Position numbers and translations under genes: made by a program
Notes under the pieces: generated by a model
Databases searched by the model: none
Told to the model about the DNA's origin: nothing
Seen by the model: the letters and a program-made list of their open reading frames with translations, nothing else
In this document: positions 43,716 through 51,899 of the stretch, piece by piece
Numbering within the stretch: position 1 is the first letter of the stretch
How the letters are laid out: each line of letters opens with the position of its first letter
From: DASQZT01 sp963728965
GTDB lineage: Bacteria; Acidobacteriota; Terriglobia; Bryobacterales; Bryobacteraceae
Length of the DNA: 64,000 nucleotides
Direction: 5' to 3'
Assembly: GCA_963728965.1 (NCBI GenBank)
Contig: CAVSMH010000006.1
Coordinates: 2,170,001-2,234,000, forward strand

Positions 43716-43815
43716 GAATGCCTCGATTTTCTTCTCCTTCTGGTATACGGGGCGGCGGAGGCGGATGTTCCCGGGAGGGGGTGGCTGTCGGGGCGGGCGG
43801 GTGTACGCGTTCCCG

Positions 43816-45480
43816 ATGGCAGGCAACGTGCACGGTGGGGAGTGTTTGAGACTGAAACGTACTCGCGCACCGGCGGAATGGCGCCACCGACGGATATCGC
43901 CCTGGCTGATAGCCGCGGTTGTCGTGGCGGCAGTGGTGGCGATCGCGGCGATGTCAGCCGGCCGGTGGCTAACGCCGATCATGCGGCGGAAGATCGTGCG
44001 GGCGCTCGAGGACAAATACCAGAGCCACGTCGAAATCGGATCGCTATCGGTTTCGCTGCTGCCGTTGAGCGCCGAGGGGGACAAACTCGTGTTCCGGCAA
44101 AAGCGGCATGAGGGCGGACCGCCGCTGATTACGTTGCGCCATTTCAAGGCAAGAGCCGGGTGGTGGGAGGTGCTGTGGTCGCCGCACCGGGTGCGCGACG
44201 TGCGGCTGGAAGGGCTGGTGATCCAGGTTCCGCCGCGCGAACACGAGGACGACGGCGGCGATGCGCCGAAGGCCGGCGATGGGCCGAAGGCCGATCCGCC
44301 GAAGGCGGGCGATCCGGCGAAGGCCGCAGACCCGCGGCAAGCGGCGGACACGGCTTCGCGGACGGCGATCGTGGTGGGCACAGTGGTGGCCGACGGAACG
44401 ATTCTGCGCATTCTGCCCAAGGACGCGGGGAAGGCTCCACTGACGTTCGAGATTCACAAGCTCACGCTGCGCTCGGCGGGCAATTTCCGACCCATGCACT
44501 ACCAGGCGCAACTGCGCAATGCCAAACCACCGGGACTGATCGCGGCGCAGGGGGACTTCGGGCCGTGGAACAGCGACGATCCGGGGGAGACGCCGGTGAA
44601 TGGGGCGTACACCTTCCAGAATGCCGATTTGGGCGTGTTCCACGGAATTTCGGGACGGCTTTCGTCGACCGGACGGTTCGAAGGGAAGCTCCAACGGCTC
44701 GAAGTCAGGGGACAGACCGACACTCCCGATTTCACGGTGGCGGTTGCGGGGCATGCGATGGACTTGAAGACCACGTTCTCGGCCACGGTGGACGGGGAGA
44801 ACGGGGACACGGTGCTGCATCCGGTGGATGCGCAGTTCGGGGAGACGACGGTGCACTGCGAGGGGTCGGTGGAGGGCAAACCGGGCGAGCATGGGAAGAC
44901 GGTATCGCTCGATGCCACGGTGGACAACGGCGACCTGGCGGATGTGCTGCGGCTGGGGGTGCGTTCGGATCCGCCGCCGATGACGGGCCGGATCCATTTC
45001 CGCGCCCGCATCGAGATTCCGCCGGGCGAGCAGGACATCGCGGAGAAGTTGCGGCTGGGCGGACGGTTCGGGATCGAGGGCGGCACGTTCACGAAATTCA
45101 ACCTGCAACAGAAAGTCGCTTCACTGAGCGAGAAATCGCGGGCGAATCCGGATGGCGGGGGGCACAGCGATGTGGTGTCGAACCTGCGCGGCGAATTTCA
45201 GCTTCGCGACGGTGTGATTCACCTGAGCGGGCTGGCGTTTGCCGTGCCGGGGGCGACCATCCGGCTGAGCGGCAGTTACGGGCTGCGCGGCGAGCAACTG
45301 GATTTTCACGGAACGGTGACGACCGAGGCGCGGCTGTCGCAGATGACGAGCGGCTGGAAATCGTTCCTGCTGAAAGCACTGGATCCGTTTTTCTCCAAGC
45401 GCAAGGCGGGCGCGGTGATTCCGATTCATATCGGAGGGACGCGGCAGTCGCCGGACGTGGGGCTGGACGTGGGGCGCTGA
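43816..45480 (+). CDS. AsmA/DUF748-like envelope protein
   Basis: The product has about 554 residues. One membrane helix (WLIAAVVVAAVVAIAAM, about residues 31-47) is followed by RWLTPIMRRKIVRALEDKYQ and HVEIGSLSVSLLPLSAEG, the typical start of AsmA-like proteins. A low-complexity Asp/Lys/Pro/Ala linker (KAGDGPKADPPKAGDPAKAA) interrupts the chain. The C-terminal half repeats beta structure with LSGLAFAVPGATIRLSGSYG and ends IPIHIGGTRQSPDVGLD. AsmA-like proteins probably form bridges for lipid transport across the periplasm. The start is uncertain: ATG 43816, or a TTG at about 43846 behind GGGGAG, both in frame; the region between 43714 and 43816 may be upstream of the true gene. Confidence 0.75.
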   Translation: MAGNVHGGECLRLKRTRAPAEWRHRRISPWLIAAVVVAAVVAIAAMSAGRWLTPIMRRKIVRALEDKYQSHVEIGSLSVSLLPLSAEGDKLVFRQKRHEGGPPLITLRHFKARAGWWEVLWSPHRVRDVRLEGLVIQVPPREHEDDGGDAPKAGDGPKADPPKAGDPAKAADPRQAADTASRTAIVVGTVVADGTILRILPKDAGKAPLTFEIHKLTLRSAGNFRPMHYQAQLRNAKPPGLIAAQGDFGPWNSDDPGETPVNGAYTFQNADLGVFHGISGRLSSTGRFEGKLQRLEVRGQTDTPDFTVAVAGHAMDLKTTFSATVDGENGDTVLHPVDAQFGETTVHCEGSVEGKPGEHGKTVSLDATVDNGDLADVLRLGVRSDPPPMTGRIHFRARIEIPPGEQDIAEKLRLGGRFGIEGGTFTKFNLQQKVASLSEKSRANPDGGGHSDVVSNLRGEFQLRDGVIHLSGLAFAVPGATIRLSGSYGLRGEQLDFHGTVTTEARLSQMTSGWKSFLLKALDPFFSKRKAGAVIPIHIGGTRQSPDVGLDVGR

Positions 45481-45526
45481 AGGGGCGGTTGCGTTGTCCC
45501 TCCGCAGACGGTTACGCTGGGCGGGA

Positions 45527-45844
45527 ATGCAGCATTTCACCGGCCGCGAACGGCGTCGGCTCGAGCGCGCGCGGGAACACGGCTACCTGGATGCCAGGGT
45601 TCGTAACAATCAGAAACTGATCCGGGCCTACGGGCTGTGGTGCTGGCAACTGAAGGTGCCGATGGTCTGGCTGGAGCGGCAGAGTCCGTACTCGCGGTTT
45701 GGCCGGGTGCGGCTGGAGATGCTGACCACGCCGAATGCGCTGACCGGTGGAGGGCGCGCCGTGTTGCAAGGGTTGTGCGCGGGGGCGGAAGCGACGATTT
45801 CGCCGCAAGAGGCATGCTGGACGCACGTGCCGCTGGCGGGATAG
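45527..45844 (+). CDS. Small hypothetical protein
   Basis: The product has 105 residues and begins MQHFTGRERRRLERAREHGY, LDARVRNNQKLIRAYGLWCW. It is basic at the N-terminus with a Trp- and Leu-rich centre and has no signal peptide. I do not recognise the family. An in-frame TTG at 45494 would add 11 residues. It sits 46 bases behind the AsmA-like gene on the same strand and may be its downstream partner. Confidence 0.55.
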   Translation: MQHFTGRERRRLERAREHGYLDARVRNNQKLIRAYGLWCWQLKVPMVWLERQSPYSRFGRVRLEMLTTPNALTGGGRAVLQGLCAGAEATISPQEACWTHVPLAG

Positions 45845-45853
45845 CCGGGGAAC

Positions 45854-46675
45854 TCAGAGTTCAGGCGGGAGCAGGCGGCGGGTAACGCGAGTGAGGCGGT
45901 TGGGGGCCTGGCACACGGGGCACAGATAGCGATCGAAGATACCGGGAATGGAGCGGATGGCTCCGGTGCGGCGGAGGAAGTCCTGGGAGTGAGCGCCTCC
46001 ACAGCGTACGCAAACGTTGATCCAGGGCTCCAGGACCTTCGGGGTATCGACGCTGCCGAAATAGAATGCCCAGCCATAGTGGCTCAGGCGGGTGCCGAAC
46101 GCGCGGTCGATGAGCCGCAGGAACCAGGTAAAAACGGCCAGGAAGCGCTCGTTTCCGTAAGCGAAGAGAGCGATCCTGCGGGGCGGCGGGGCGGTGAAAT
46201 TGCGGGCGTTGAGAAACGAAAGGGAGCTGAACAGGGTGCGGGTGGCGCGGTGGGGGAGGCGGGTGATGCGTTCCACCGGGGCAATCACGTCGCGGGGGGA
46301 GCGGAAGGGGTTGACGTGGCCGCCGCCGCGGCCGAGCCAGCGATAGATGCGGTCGGTGAGGGTGGAGGCATCGGGCACGGCGATGTAGAGGGCGCCGGCG
46401 GATTTAACAACGCGGGCAATTTCACAAAGGGTCGGTTCGAGGCGGGGGAAGTGCTCGAGGCTGTGATTGCTGACGATGAGATCGAAGGTCGCGGAGCGGA
46501 AGGGGAGGCGCGCGGAATCGGCGCAGACGGAATCGCCGGGGCGGCGGTTGGGCCGGATTTCGAGATCGAGGCGGACCACGTGAAGATCGGTGCGGGAGGT
46601 AGCGAAGCTGCCCTGGCCGCAGCCGAGGTCGAGGATGCGCGAGGCGGGGGGCAGGGAGCGGATCAGGTGGTCCAT
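45854..46675 (-). CDS. SAM-dependent methyltransferase with C-terminal zinc ribbon
   Basis: The product has 273 residues. Residues 1-120 are a class I methyltransferase: motif I LDLGCGQGSF, acidic residue at the end of strand 2 (RLDLEI), and ATFDLIVSNHSLEHFPRL (motif IV/post region), as in type 11 methyltransferases. Then a helical middle, and near the C-terminus two CxxC pairs (CVRCGG, about 222, and CPVCQAP, about 255) that would bind zinc. Substrate unknown; the zinc ribbon may contact RNA or protein. It lies 17 bases downstream of the SIMPL gene, so both are one transcript. Confidence 0.8.
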   Translation of the reverse strand: MDHLIRSLPPASRILDLGCGQGSFATSRTDLHVVRLDLEIRPNRRPGDSVCADSARLPFRSATFDLIVSNHSLEHFPRLEPTLCEIARVVKSAGALYIAVPDASTLTDRIYRWLGRGGGHVNPFRSPRDVIAPVERITRLPHRATRTLFSSLSFLNARNFTAPPPRRIALFAYGNERFLAVFTWFLRLIDRAFGTRLSHYGWAFYFGSVDTPKVLEPWINVCVRCGGAHSQDFLRRTGAIRSIPGIFDRYLCPVCQAPNRLTRVTRRLLPPEL

Positions 46676-46692
46676 GGGCGGCGTGGGTGCGG

Positions 46693-47382
46693 CTATTGGA
46701 GAGCGACGGTGAGGGTGACGGTGGCGCGGATTTCGACGGGGCTTGGCTCGACGGGAGTGGGTGCGGAGGCCATGCGCGCCATGAGGGGGGCGGGGGGGCG
46801 GCTGGATTCGGAGGCACCCTGCTCGAGCGAGAGGACCGCGCCGAGTTTCAGACCCAAGGCCGCAGCCATGGCTTCGGCGTTGGTACGAGCCTCGAGCGAG
46901 GCCTGACGGAGGGCGGCGGCGCGCGCCGGTTTTTCATCCTTCAAGGTAAATTCCAGGCGCTGCACCTGGTTGGCGCCGCCCTGGACCGCGGTATCGATTA
47001 CCTTGCCGACCTCAGTCAGATCACCGATGGTGACCTCGACGGTATTCACTGCGCTGTAAGCGGAGATGGTGGGTTTGCCGCCATCGCGCGGATATTGGTA
47101 GATGGGACCGACCGTGTAACTTATGGTCCGAATGTCCACTTTAGGACCGAGGGTGGCATGGAGTTTGTCGAGCACGGTTTTGGTCTGGACGGCGTTCTGG
47201 GAGGAGGCCGCCTGGGCGGAGGGGGCTTGGCTGACGACGCCGATGTCGATTTTGGCCTGGTCGGGCTTGACCAGGATGGTGGCTTCGGCGGTGGCGCGAA
47301 CCGAAGGGGGATGGGGCAGGGGAGTCTGGGCGAAGGCGGAAACTGCCAGAAATAGAGAGACGGCCGGATGACGCATCGTCAT
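46693..47382 (-). CDS. SIMPL (DUF541) domain protein, periplasmic
   Basis: The product has 229 residues. A signal peptide (MTMRHPAVSLFLAVSAFA) is followed by a SIMPL domain from about residue 27 (SVRATAEATILVKPDQAKID), with ISYTVGPIYQYPRDGG and ALRQASLEARTNAEAMAAALG. SIMPL proteins occur in bacterial periplasms; the mammalian homologue binds a kinase, bacterial roles are unknown. ATG 47382 has AGGAG 6 bases in front. It precedes the methyltransferase in one operon and is divergent from the Rrf2 gene. Confidence 0.85.
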   Translation of the reverse strand: MTMRHPAVSLFLAVSAFAQTPLPHPPSVRATAEATILVKPDQAKIDIGVVSQAPSAQAASSQNAVQTKTVLDKLHATLGPKVDIRTISYTVGPIYQYPRDGGKPTISAYSAVNTVEVTIGDLTEVGKVIDTAVQGGANQVQRLEFTLKDEKPARAAALRQASLEARTNAEAMAAALGLKLGAVLSLEQGASESSRPPAPLMARMASAPTPVEPSPVEIRATVTLTVALQ

Positions 47383-47527
47383 ACTTGCTCCTTCCTTTCA
47401 TGATGTATCTTTTTTGGCCGGCATCGCGTCTAATGCCTCAGTTCACAACTTGCCCATTCGCCTCGGATCGGGCATGAGACGACCCGGTACTCTTAGGCTA
47501 AGTAGGGGGGGAACTCCGAAATTAGGC

Positions 47528-47557
47528 TTGCGCGCCGGTTCAGAAACCATTTAAGAT
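47528..47557 (+). promoter_or_regulatory. Candidate promoter of the Rrf2 gene
   Basis: TTGCGC (47528-47533) and TAAGAT (47552-47557) are separated by 18 bases and resemble -35 and -10 boxes. The transcript would start at about 47564, inside the palindrome at 47560-47577. Confidence 0.5.
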
Positions 47558-47559
47558 AA

Positions 47560-47577
47560 CGGAGTAACGTTACTCCG
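47560..47577. promoter_or_regulatory. Perfect 18-base palindrome, probable operator of the Rrf2 regulator
   Basis: CGGAGTAACGTTACTCCG is its own reverse complement over all 18 bases. It lies 18 bases before the Rrf2 start codon, just behind a candidate -10 box. Rrf2 regulators bind as dimers to such symmetrical sites, so autoregulation is the simplest reading. Confidence 0.7.
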
Positions 47578-47595
47578 ATTTAGCGGGGGATCAGG

Positions 47596-48072
47596 ATGAT
47601 TTATTCTCGTTCGGCCGAATACGCGATCCGCGCTTTCGTGCACCTGGCTCAGGTGCAGGAAGGGAAATACGCCATGGTGAAAAACATCGCGGAGCAGGAA
47701 GACATTCCGGCGCACTTCCTGGCCAAAATTCTGCAGCAATTGGCCCGCAAGGGCCTTCTCCGTTCGAGCAAGGGCCCGACGGGCGGGTTCGCGCTACGAG
47801 TGGAACCGACTGAGATCCGGCTGCTGGACATTGTAGAAGCGCTGGATGGGCTGGCACCGTATCAGCAGTGCGCCAGCGGGCTGTCGGAGTGCAACGACGA
47901 GATGCCGTGTTCGATGCACGACAGTTGGGTGGCCCTCCGTTCGCGTATCATGGATTATTTAGGGCGGAATACGATCGCCGACCTGGCGAAGGCGCTCGAG
48001 CAGAAGAAGAAGTCGCTGGCAGCGACGAAGCAGCGGAAGTCCAGGCGGGCGGTTGCCGCGAAGCGGGCTTAG
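47596..48072 (+). CDS. Rrf2-family Fe-S transcriptional regulator
   Basis: The product has 158 residues. The winged helix covers about 1-80 (MIYSRSAEYAIRAFVHLAQ, IPAHFLAKILQQLARKGLL, SKGPTGGFAL wing). Cys92, Cys99 and Cys105 (QCASGLSECNDEMPC) have the three-cysteine arrangement that binds an Fe-S cluster in IscR, NsrR and RsrR; the spacing CX6CX5C differs by one from IscR. The C-terminal 25 residues are Lys/Arg/Ala-rich. It responds to iron-sulfur, nitric oxide or redox state. It is followed 29 bases later by clpP, and no isc/suf genes are near. Confidence 0.9.
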   Translation: MIYSRSAEYAIRAFVHLAQVQEGKYAMVKNIAEQEDIPAHFLAKILQQLARKGLLRSSKGPTGGFALRVEPTEIRLLDIVEALDGLAPYQQCASGLSECNDEMPCSMHDSWVALRSRIMDYLGRNTIADLAKALEQKKKSLAATKQRKSRRAVAAKRA

Positions 48073-48101
48073 TCTGAAACTCTAGATAATCGGAGGTACC
48101 G

Positions 48102-48722
48102 ATGGCAAATTCGGTGCTTGTCCCGATGGTGGTCGAACAGACCTCCCGGGGAGAACGTGCGTACGACATCTATTCCCGCCTGTTAAAGGAAAACATCATT
48201 TTCCTGGGAACACCGATTGACGATCAGGTCGCCAATCTGATCATTGCCCAACTGCTTTTTCTCGAAGCGGAAGACCCGGAAAAGGATATTTCGATCTACA
48301 TCAACTCGCCCGGGGGTTCGATTACGGCGGGGCTGGCGATCCTGGACACGATGGCATTCATCCGCCCGGACATCGTGACGATTTGCGTGGGACAGGCGGC
48401 ATCGATGGCGGCAGTACTGCTGGCCAAGGGGACCAAGGGCAAGCGGTTCAGTCTGCCGAATTCCCGCATCATGATCCATCAGCCTTCGATGCAGGGGCTG
48501 GCGGGGCAGGCGGCGGACATCGACATCTACGCCCGGGAAATTCTGCGCATGCGTGAGATTCTGAACACGATGCTGGCCAATGCCACGGGGCAGACGATTG
48601 ACCGGGTAGCGAAGGACGTAGACCGGGACTACATCATGGAACCGGACCAAGCGGTTCAATACGGCATGATCGATCGGGTCATCTCGAGTCGGGACCTGGC
48701 GCCGGTCGCGGTTAAGGGATGA
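48102..48722 (+). CDS. clpP: ATP-dependent Clp protease proteolytic subunit
   Basis: The product has 206 residues, the usual length. The catalytic triad is Ser101 (GQAASMAAVLLAKG), His126 (RIMIHQPS) and Asp176 (VDRD). IGF-loop equivalents and the handle helix (AREILRMREILNTML) are present. It forms the 14-mer proteolytic chamber that works with ClpX or ClpA. Normally it stands between tig and clpX; here the Rrf2 regulator precedes it and a GH95 gene follows with a 4-base ATGA overlap. GGAGG lies 7 bases before the ATG. A second, canonical clpP may exist elsewhere in the genome. Confidence 0.95.
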   Translation: MANSVLVPMVVEQTSRGERAYDIYSRLLKENIIFLGTPIDDQVANLIIAQLLFLEAEDPEKDISIYINSPGGSITAGLAILDTMAFIRPDIVTICVGQAASMAAVLLAKGTKGKRFSLPNSRIMIHQPSMQGLAGQAADIDIYAREILRMREILNTMLANATGQTIDRVAKDVDRDYIMEPDQAVQYGMIDRVISSRDLAPVAVKG

Positions 48723-51112
48723 ACCTGGCAGGCAGGAATGCCTGTATCACTCTGCTGGCAGCCGCGGCGCTGGCGTACTGCCAGGATCCACCGAGACTTT
48801 GGTACCGTGAGCCCGCGAAACTATGGGTAGAAGCTCTACCCGTGGGGAACGGGCGCCTGGGTGCGATGGTGTTCGGGGGCATCACCCACGAGCGGATTCA
48901 GTTCAACGAGCAGACGGTGTGGACGGGCGCGCCGCACGACTACGCGCATCACGGGGCGTACCGCTCGCTGGGGCGAATCCGCGAGCTGCTGTGGGCGGGC
49001 AAACAAAAAGAAGCCGAGGACCTGGCGACGCGCGAGTTCATGAGCGTGCCGCTGCGGCAAAGCGCCTACCAGGCGTTCGGGGACGTGGTGCTGGAATTTC
49101 CGGGGATCCGGGAAGGGGAAGTCAGGGAGTACCGGCGCGAACTGAACCTGGACACGGCGGTGGCGGCGGTGGAGTACAGGTTCCACGAGGTCAGGTACCG
49201 GCGGGAGGTGTTTGCGAGCCACCCGGCCGGGGTGATCGTGATCCGGCTCACGGCGAGCCAACCGGGGAGCCTCTCCTTCGAGACGACACTGAAGAGCGCG
49301 CACGAGCCGGGATCGGCGGTGACGGCGCGAGCGGGGCAGGGGACCGGGGCGGGGCGGCTGCCGCCGGAGATTGCCATGCCGGGGGGAGTGGCGGGGGGAG
49401 CGATCCGGTTTGAGGCGCGGCTGGTCGTCCGCACCGACGGCGGGACGGTGGAGCGGAAGGGGGAGGAGCCGGTGTGGGTGGTGAGCGGCGCCAACTCGGC
49501 GACGCTGATCCTGGCCGGAGCGACGAATTTCAAGAACTACCGGGACGTGACGGCCGATGCGGGGGCGCGCAACGACGCCACGCTGGCCGCGGTCCGGACG
49601 GAGACGATCGGGCGGCTGCGGGCCGAGCACGTGGCCGATCATCAGCGCCTGTTTCGGCGCGTGTCGCTGGATTTGGGAGCGGCGGCACCGGCGGTCCCGA
49701 CCGATGAGCGCATCCAAAGGTTTGCGGCTGACCGCGATCCGGCACTGGTGGCGCTGCTGTTTCAATTCGGCCGGTACCTGCTGATCGCGTCGAGCCGGCC
49801 GGGCGGGCAGCCTGCGAACCTGCAGGGGTTGTGGAACGAGTCGAACCATCCGCCGTGGGACAGCAAGTACACCGACAACATCAACACGGAGATGAACTAC
49901 TGGCCGGCGGAGGAGACGAACCTGGCGGAGTGCCAGTTGCCGCTGTTCGACGCGCTGAAGGACCTGGCCGAATCGGGGGCGATTACGGCGCGGGAGCAGT
50001 ACCACGCGGGCGGCTGGGTGCTGCACCACAATTTCGACCTGTGGCGGGGGACGGCGCCGATCAACGCATCCAATCACGGCATCTGGCAGACGGGCGGGGC
50101 ATGGCTGGCCACGCACCTGTGGGAGCACTACCGGTTCACGGGCGACCGGCAGTTTCTGCGCGAGACGGCGTATCCGCTGATGAAGGGCGCGGCGCAGTTT
50201 TTCGTGGACACGCTGGTACGGGATCCGGAATCGGGGATGCTGATCACCGGCCCGAGCAATTCGCCCGAACAGGGCGGACTGGTGATGGGACCGACGATGG
50301 ACCGGCAGATCGTGCGCAGCCTGTTCGGGGAGGTGATTGCGGCGAGCGGGATTCTGGGGGTAGACGAAGGGTTTCGCGCGCAGCTTGGGGAGTTGCGGCC
50401 GCGCATCGCGCCCAATCGGGTGGGGCGGCACGGGCAGTTGCAGGAGTGGCTGGAGGATAAGGACGACCCGGCGAACCAGCACCGGCACGTTTCACACCTG
50501 TGGGGTGTCTACCCGGGCGGGGAGATCACGCCGTACGGCACGCCGGACCTGTTCGGCGGGGCGAAGCAGTCGCTGGTGTATCGGGGCGATGCGGCCACCG
50601 GCTGGTCGATGGGGTGGAAGATCAATTTGTGGGCGCGATTCCTGGATGGCGACCACGCCTACAAGATTCTGCAGAACCTGATCACGCCGGCCTCGGACAA
50701 GCCGGCGCACGCGGGGCTGTACGCGAACCTGTTCGACGCCCACCCGCCGTTCCAGATCGACGGCAACTTCGGCGCGACCGCGGGGATCACCGAGATGCTG
50801 TTGCAGAGCACGGACCCCTACGCCACACCGGTGAGCCTCACCCGGTTCCAGAAGGGAGAGGCGGCGTTCGTGAGCCTGCTGCCGGCCCTGCCGGCGGCCT
50901 TTCCGGACGGAAACGTGAGCGGGCTCAAAGCGCGTGGCGGGCTTACGGTGTCGATTTCGTGGCGCCATGGAAAACTCCAGAAGGCCACGCTTCGGGCGAC
51001 GGAAAGCCAACCGGTGAAGGTGCGGTACGGCGGCCGGGAGGTCGAGATTTCCGCCAAGAAGGGCGGAAGCTACGAGGTCGGGCCGGATCTGAAGGTGCGA
51101 GGGAACCGGTAA
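48719..51112 (+). CDS. GH95-family glycoside hydrolase (alpha-L-fucosidase or L-galactosidase type)
   Basis: The product has 797 residues. The signal peptide covers about the first 20 residues (ACITLLAAAALAYC). The N-terminal beta domain opens with LWYREPAKLWVEALPVGNGR. The (alpha/alpha)6 catalytic barrel has LQGLWNESNHPPWDSKYTDN at about 368-387, NTEMNYWPAEETNLAE, and later GNFGATAGITEMLLQ, all hallmarks of GH95. GH95 enzymes cleave alpha-1,2-fucosyl or related L-galactosyl linkages of plant cell-wall xyloglucan and glycans by inversion. The start overlaps clpP. Export to the periplasm fits nutrient use. Nearby sugar-related genes are consistent but not a polysaccharide utilisation locus. 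Confidence 0.92.
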   Translation: MNLAGRNACITLLAAAALAYCQDPPRLWYREPAKLWVEALPVGNGRLGAMVFGGITHERIQFNEQTVWTGAPHDYAHHGAYRSLGRIRELLWAGKQKEAEDLATREFMSVPLRQSAYQAFGDVVLEFPGIREGEVREYRRELNLDTAVAAVEYRFHEVRYRREVFASHPAGVIVIRLTASQPGSLSFETTLKSAHEPGSAVTARAGQGTGAGRLPPEIAMPGGVAGGAIRFEARLVVRTDGGTVERKGEEPVWVVSGANSATLILAGATNFKNYRDVTADAGARNDATLAAVRTETIGRLRAEHVADHQRLFRRVSLDLGAAAPAVPTDERIQRFAADRDPALVALLFQFGRYLLIASSRPGGQPANLQGLWNESNHPPWDSKYTDNINTEMNYWPAEETNLAECQLPLFDALKDLAESGAITAREQYHAGGWVLHHNFDLWRGTAPINASNHGIWQTGGAWLATHLWEHYRFTGDRQFLRETAYPLMKGAAQFFVDTLVRDPESGMLITGPSNSPEQGGLVMGPTMDRQIVRSLFGEVIAASGILGVDEGFRAQLGELRPRIAPNRVGRHGQLQEWLEDKDDPANQHRHVSHLWGVYPGGEITPYGTPDLFGGAKQSLVYRGDAATGWSMGWKINLWARFLDGDHAYKILQNLITPASDKPAHAGLYANLFDAHPPFQIDGNFGATAGITEMLLQSTDPYATPVSLTRFQKGEAAFVSLLPALPAAFPDGNVSGLKARGGLTVSISWRHGKLQKATLRATESQPVKVRYGGREVEISAKKGGSYEVGPDLKVRGNR

Positions 51113-51153
51113 ACCCCTACGGGTGCCGATCTCCGGGAGTTCCAGCCGCGGCA

Positions 51154-51193
51154 GTACTTCTTTAAGGGGTACTCCTTTAGAGGTACTACTTTA
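51154..51193. repeat. Three direct repeats GTACTNCTTTA upstream of module B
   Basis: GTACTTCTTTA (51154), GTACTCCTTTA (51169) and GTACTACTTTA (51183) repeat with periods of 15 and 14 bases. The stretch is AT-richer than its surroundings. It lies 60 bases before the first gene of module B. Arrays like this often bind a regulator cooperatively. Similar GTACT elements stand at 57448 and 57465. Confidence 0.6.
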
Positions 51194-51252
51194 GCTTGCC
51201 TTTCCGTAACAGTTCGCATACCATGGCACAGATCCGGGAGGAGGATCATTCC

Positions 51253-51852
51253 ATGGTTTATCGAGTTGTGGTGTCGGTTCTGGTTCCACTACTCGCCACT
51301 TGCACGATCTGGGGCGAACAAATCCCACCGCCTTCGACACCGGCGCGACTGAGCCTGGTGGTGGTGGAAGGGAACGACGTCATCAACAACATCAAGCAAC
51401 GCACGTCGCGGGAGACGATCGTCCAGGTGGAGGACGAGAATCACCGGCCGGTGGCGGGAGCGGCAGTGGCGTTTCTGCTGCCCGACAGCGGGCCTGGGGG
51501 GGCGTTCGCCGGCGGAGCGAAGAGCGCGACGATTGTGACCAACGCGCAGGGGCGGGCGGTGATGCCGCGGATGACGCCCAATCAGCTCACGGGCCAGTAC
51601 CAGATTCGTGTGAACGCCTCATTCCGCGGACAGCAAGCCAGCACGACGATCAGCCAGCAGAACGTAGTGGCGGCAGCAGGCGCGGCGGCAGCGGGGGGAG
51701 TTTCGACGAAGCTGATCCTGATCATCGCCGGGCTGGCGGCGGCGGGGGCGACGGCGGGGGCGATTGCGGCGACGCGGGGCGGCGGCACGACGGTAACGCC
51801 GACCGGCAGCATTACGCAGGCGGGTGCCGCAACAGTAGGCGGACCGCGATAG
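51253..51852 (+). CDS. Small exported Ig-like protein with C-terminal membrane segment (module B)
   Basis: The product has 199 residues and is paralogous to the protein at 41.8 kb: INNIKQRTSRETIVQVEDE and HRPVAGAAVAFLLPDSGPG are almost the same, and both end the Ig-like part with VNASF/YxGxQAS. Signal peptide about 1-22 (MVYRVVVSVLVPLLATCTIW); Ig-like domain about 30-130; hydrophobic segment LILIIAGLAAAGATAGAIA (about 151-169); Gly/Thr-rich tail. The ATG at 51253 has GGGAGGAGG in front and gives a proper signal peptide. It heads module B, 47 bases before the propeller-like gene. Confidence 0.8.
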   Translation: MVYRVVVSVLVPLLATCTIWGEQIPPPSTPARLSLVVVEGNDVINNIKQRTSRETIVQVEDENHRPVAGAAVAFLLPDSGPGGAFAGGAKSATIVTNAQGRAVMPRMTPNQLTGQYQIRVNASFRGQQASTTISQQNVVAAAGAAAAGGVSTKLILIIAGLAAAGATAGAIAATRGGGTTVTPTGSITQAGAATVGGPR

Positions 51853-51899
51853 TTGCGGCGCGAGGACGGGGCCGGCAACAGACGGACGGAGGGAATCAG

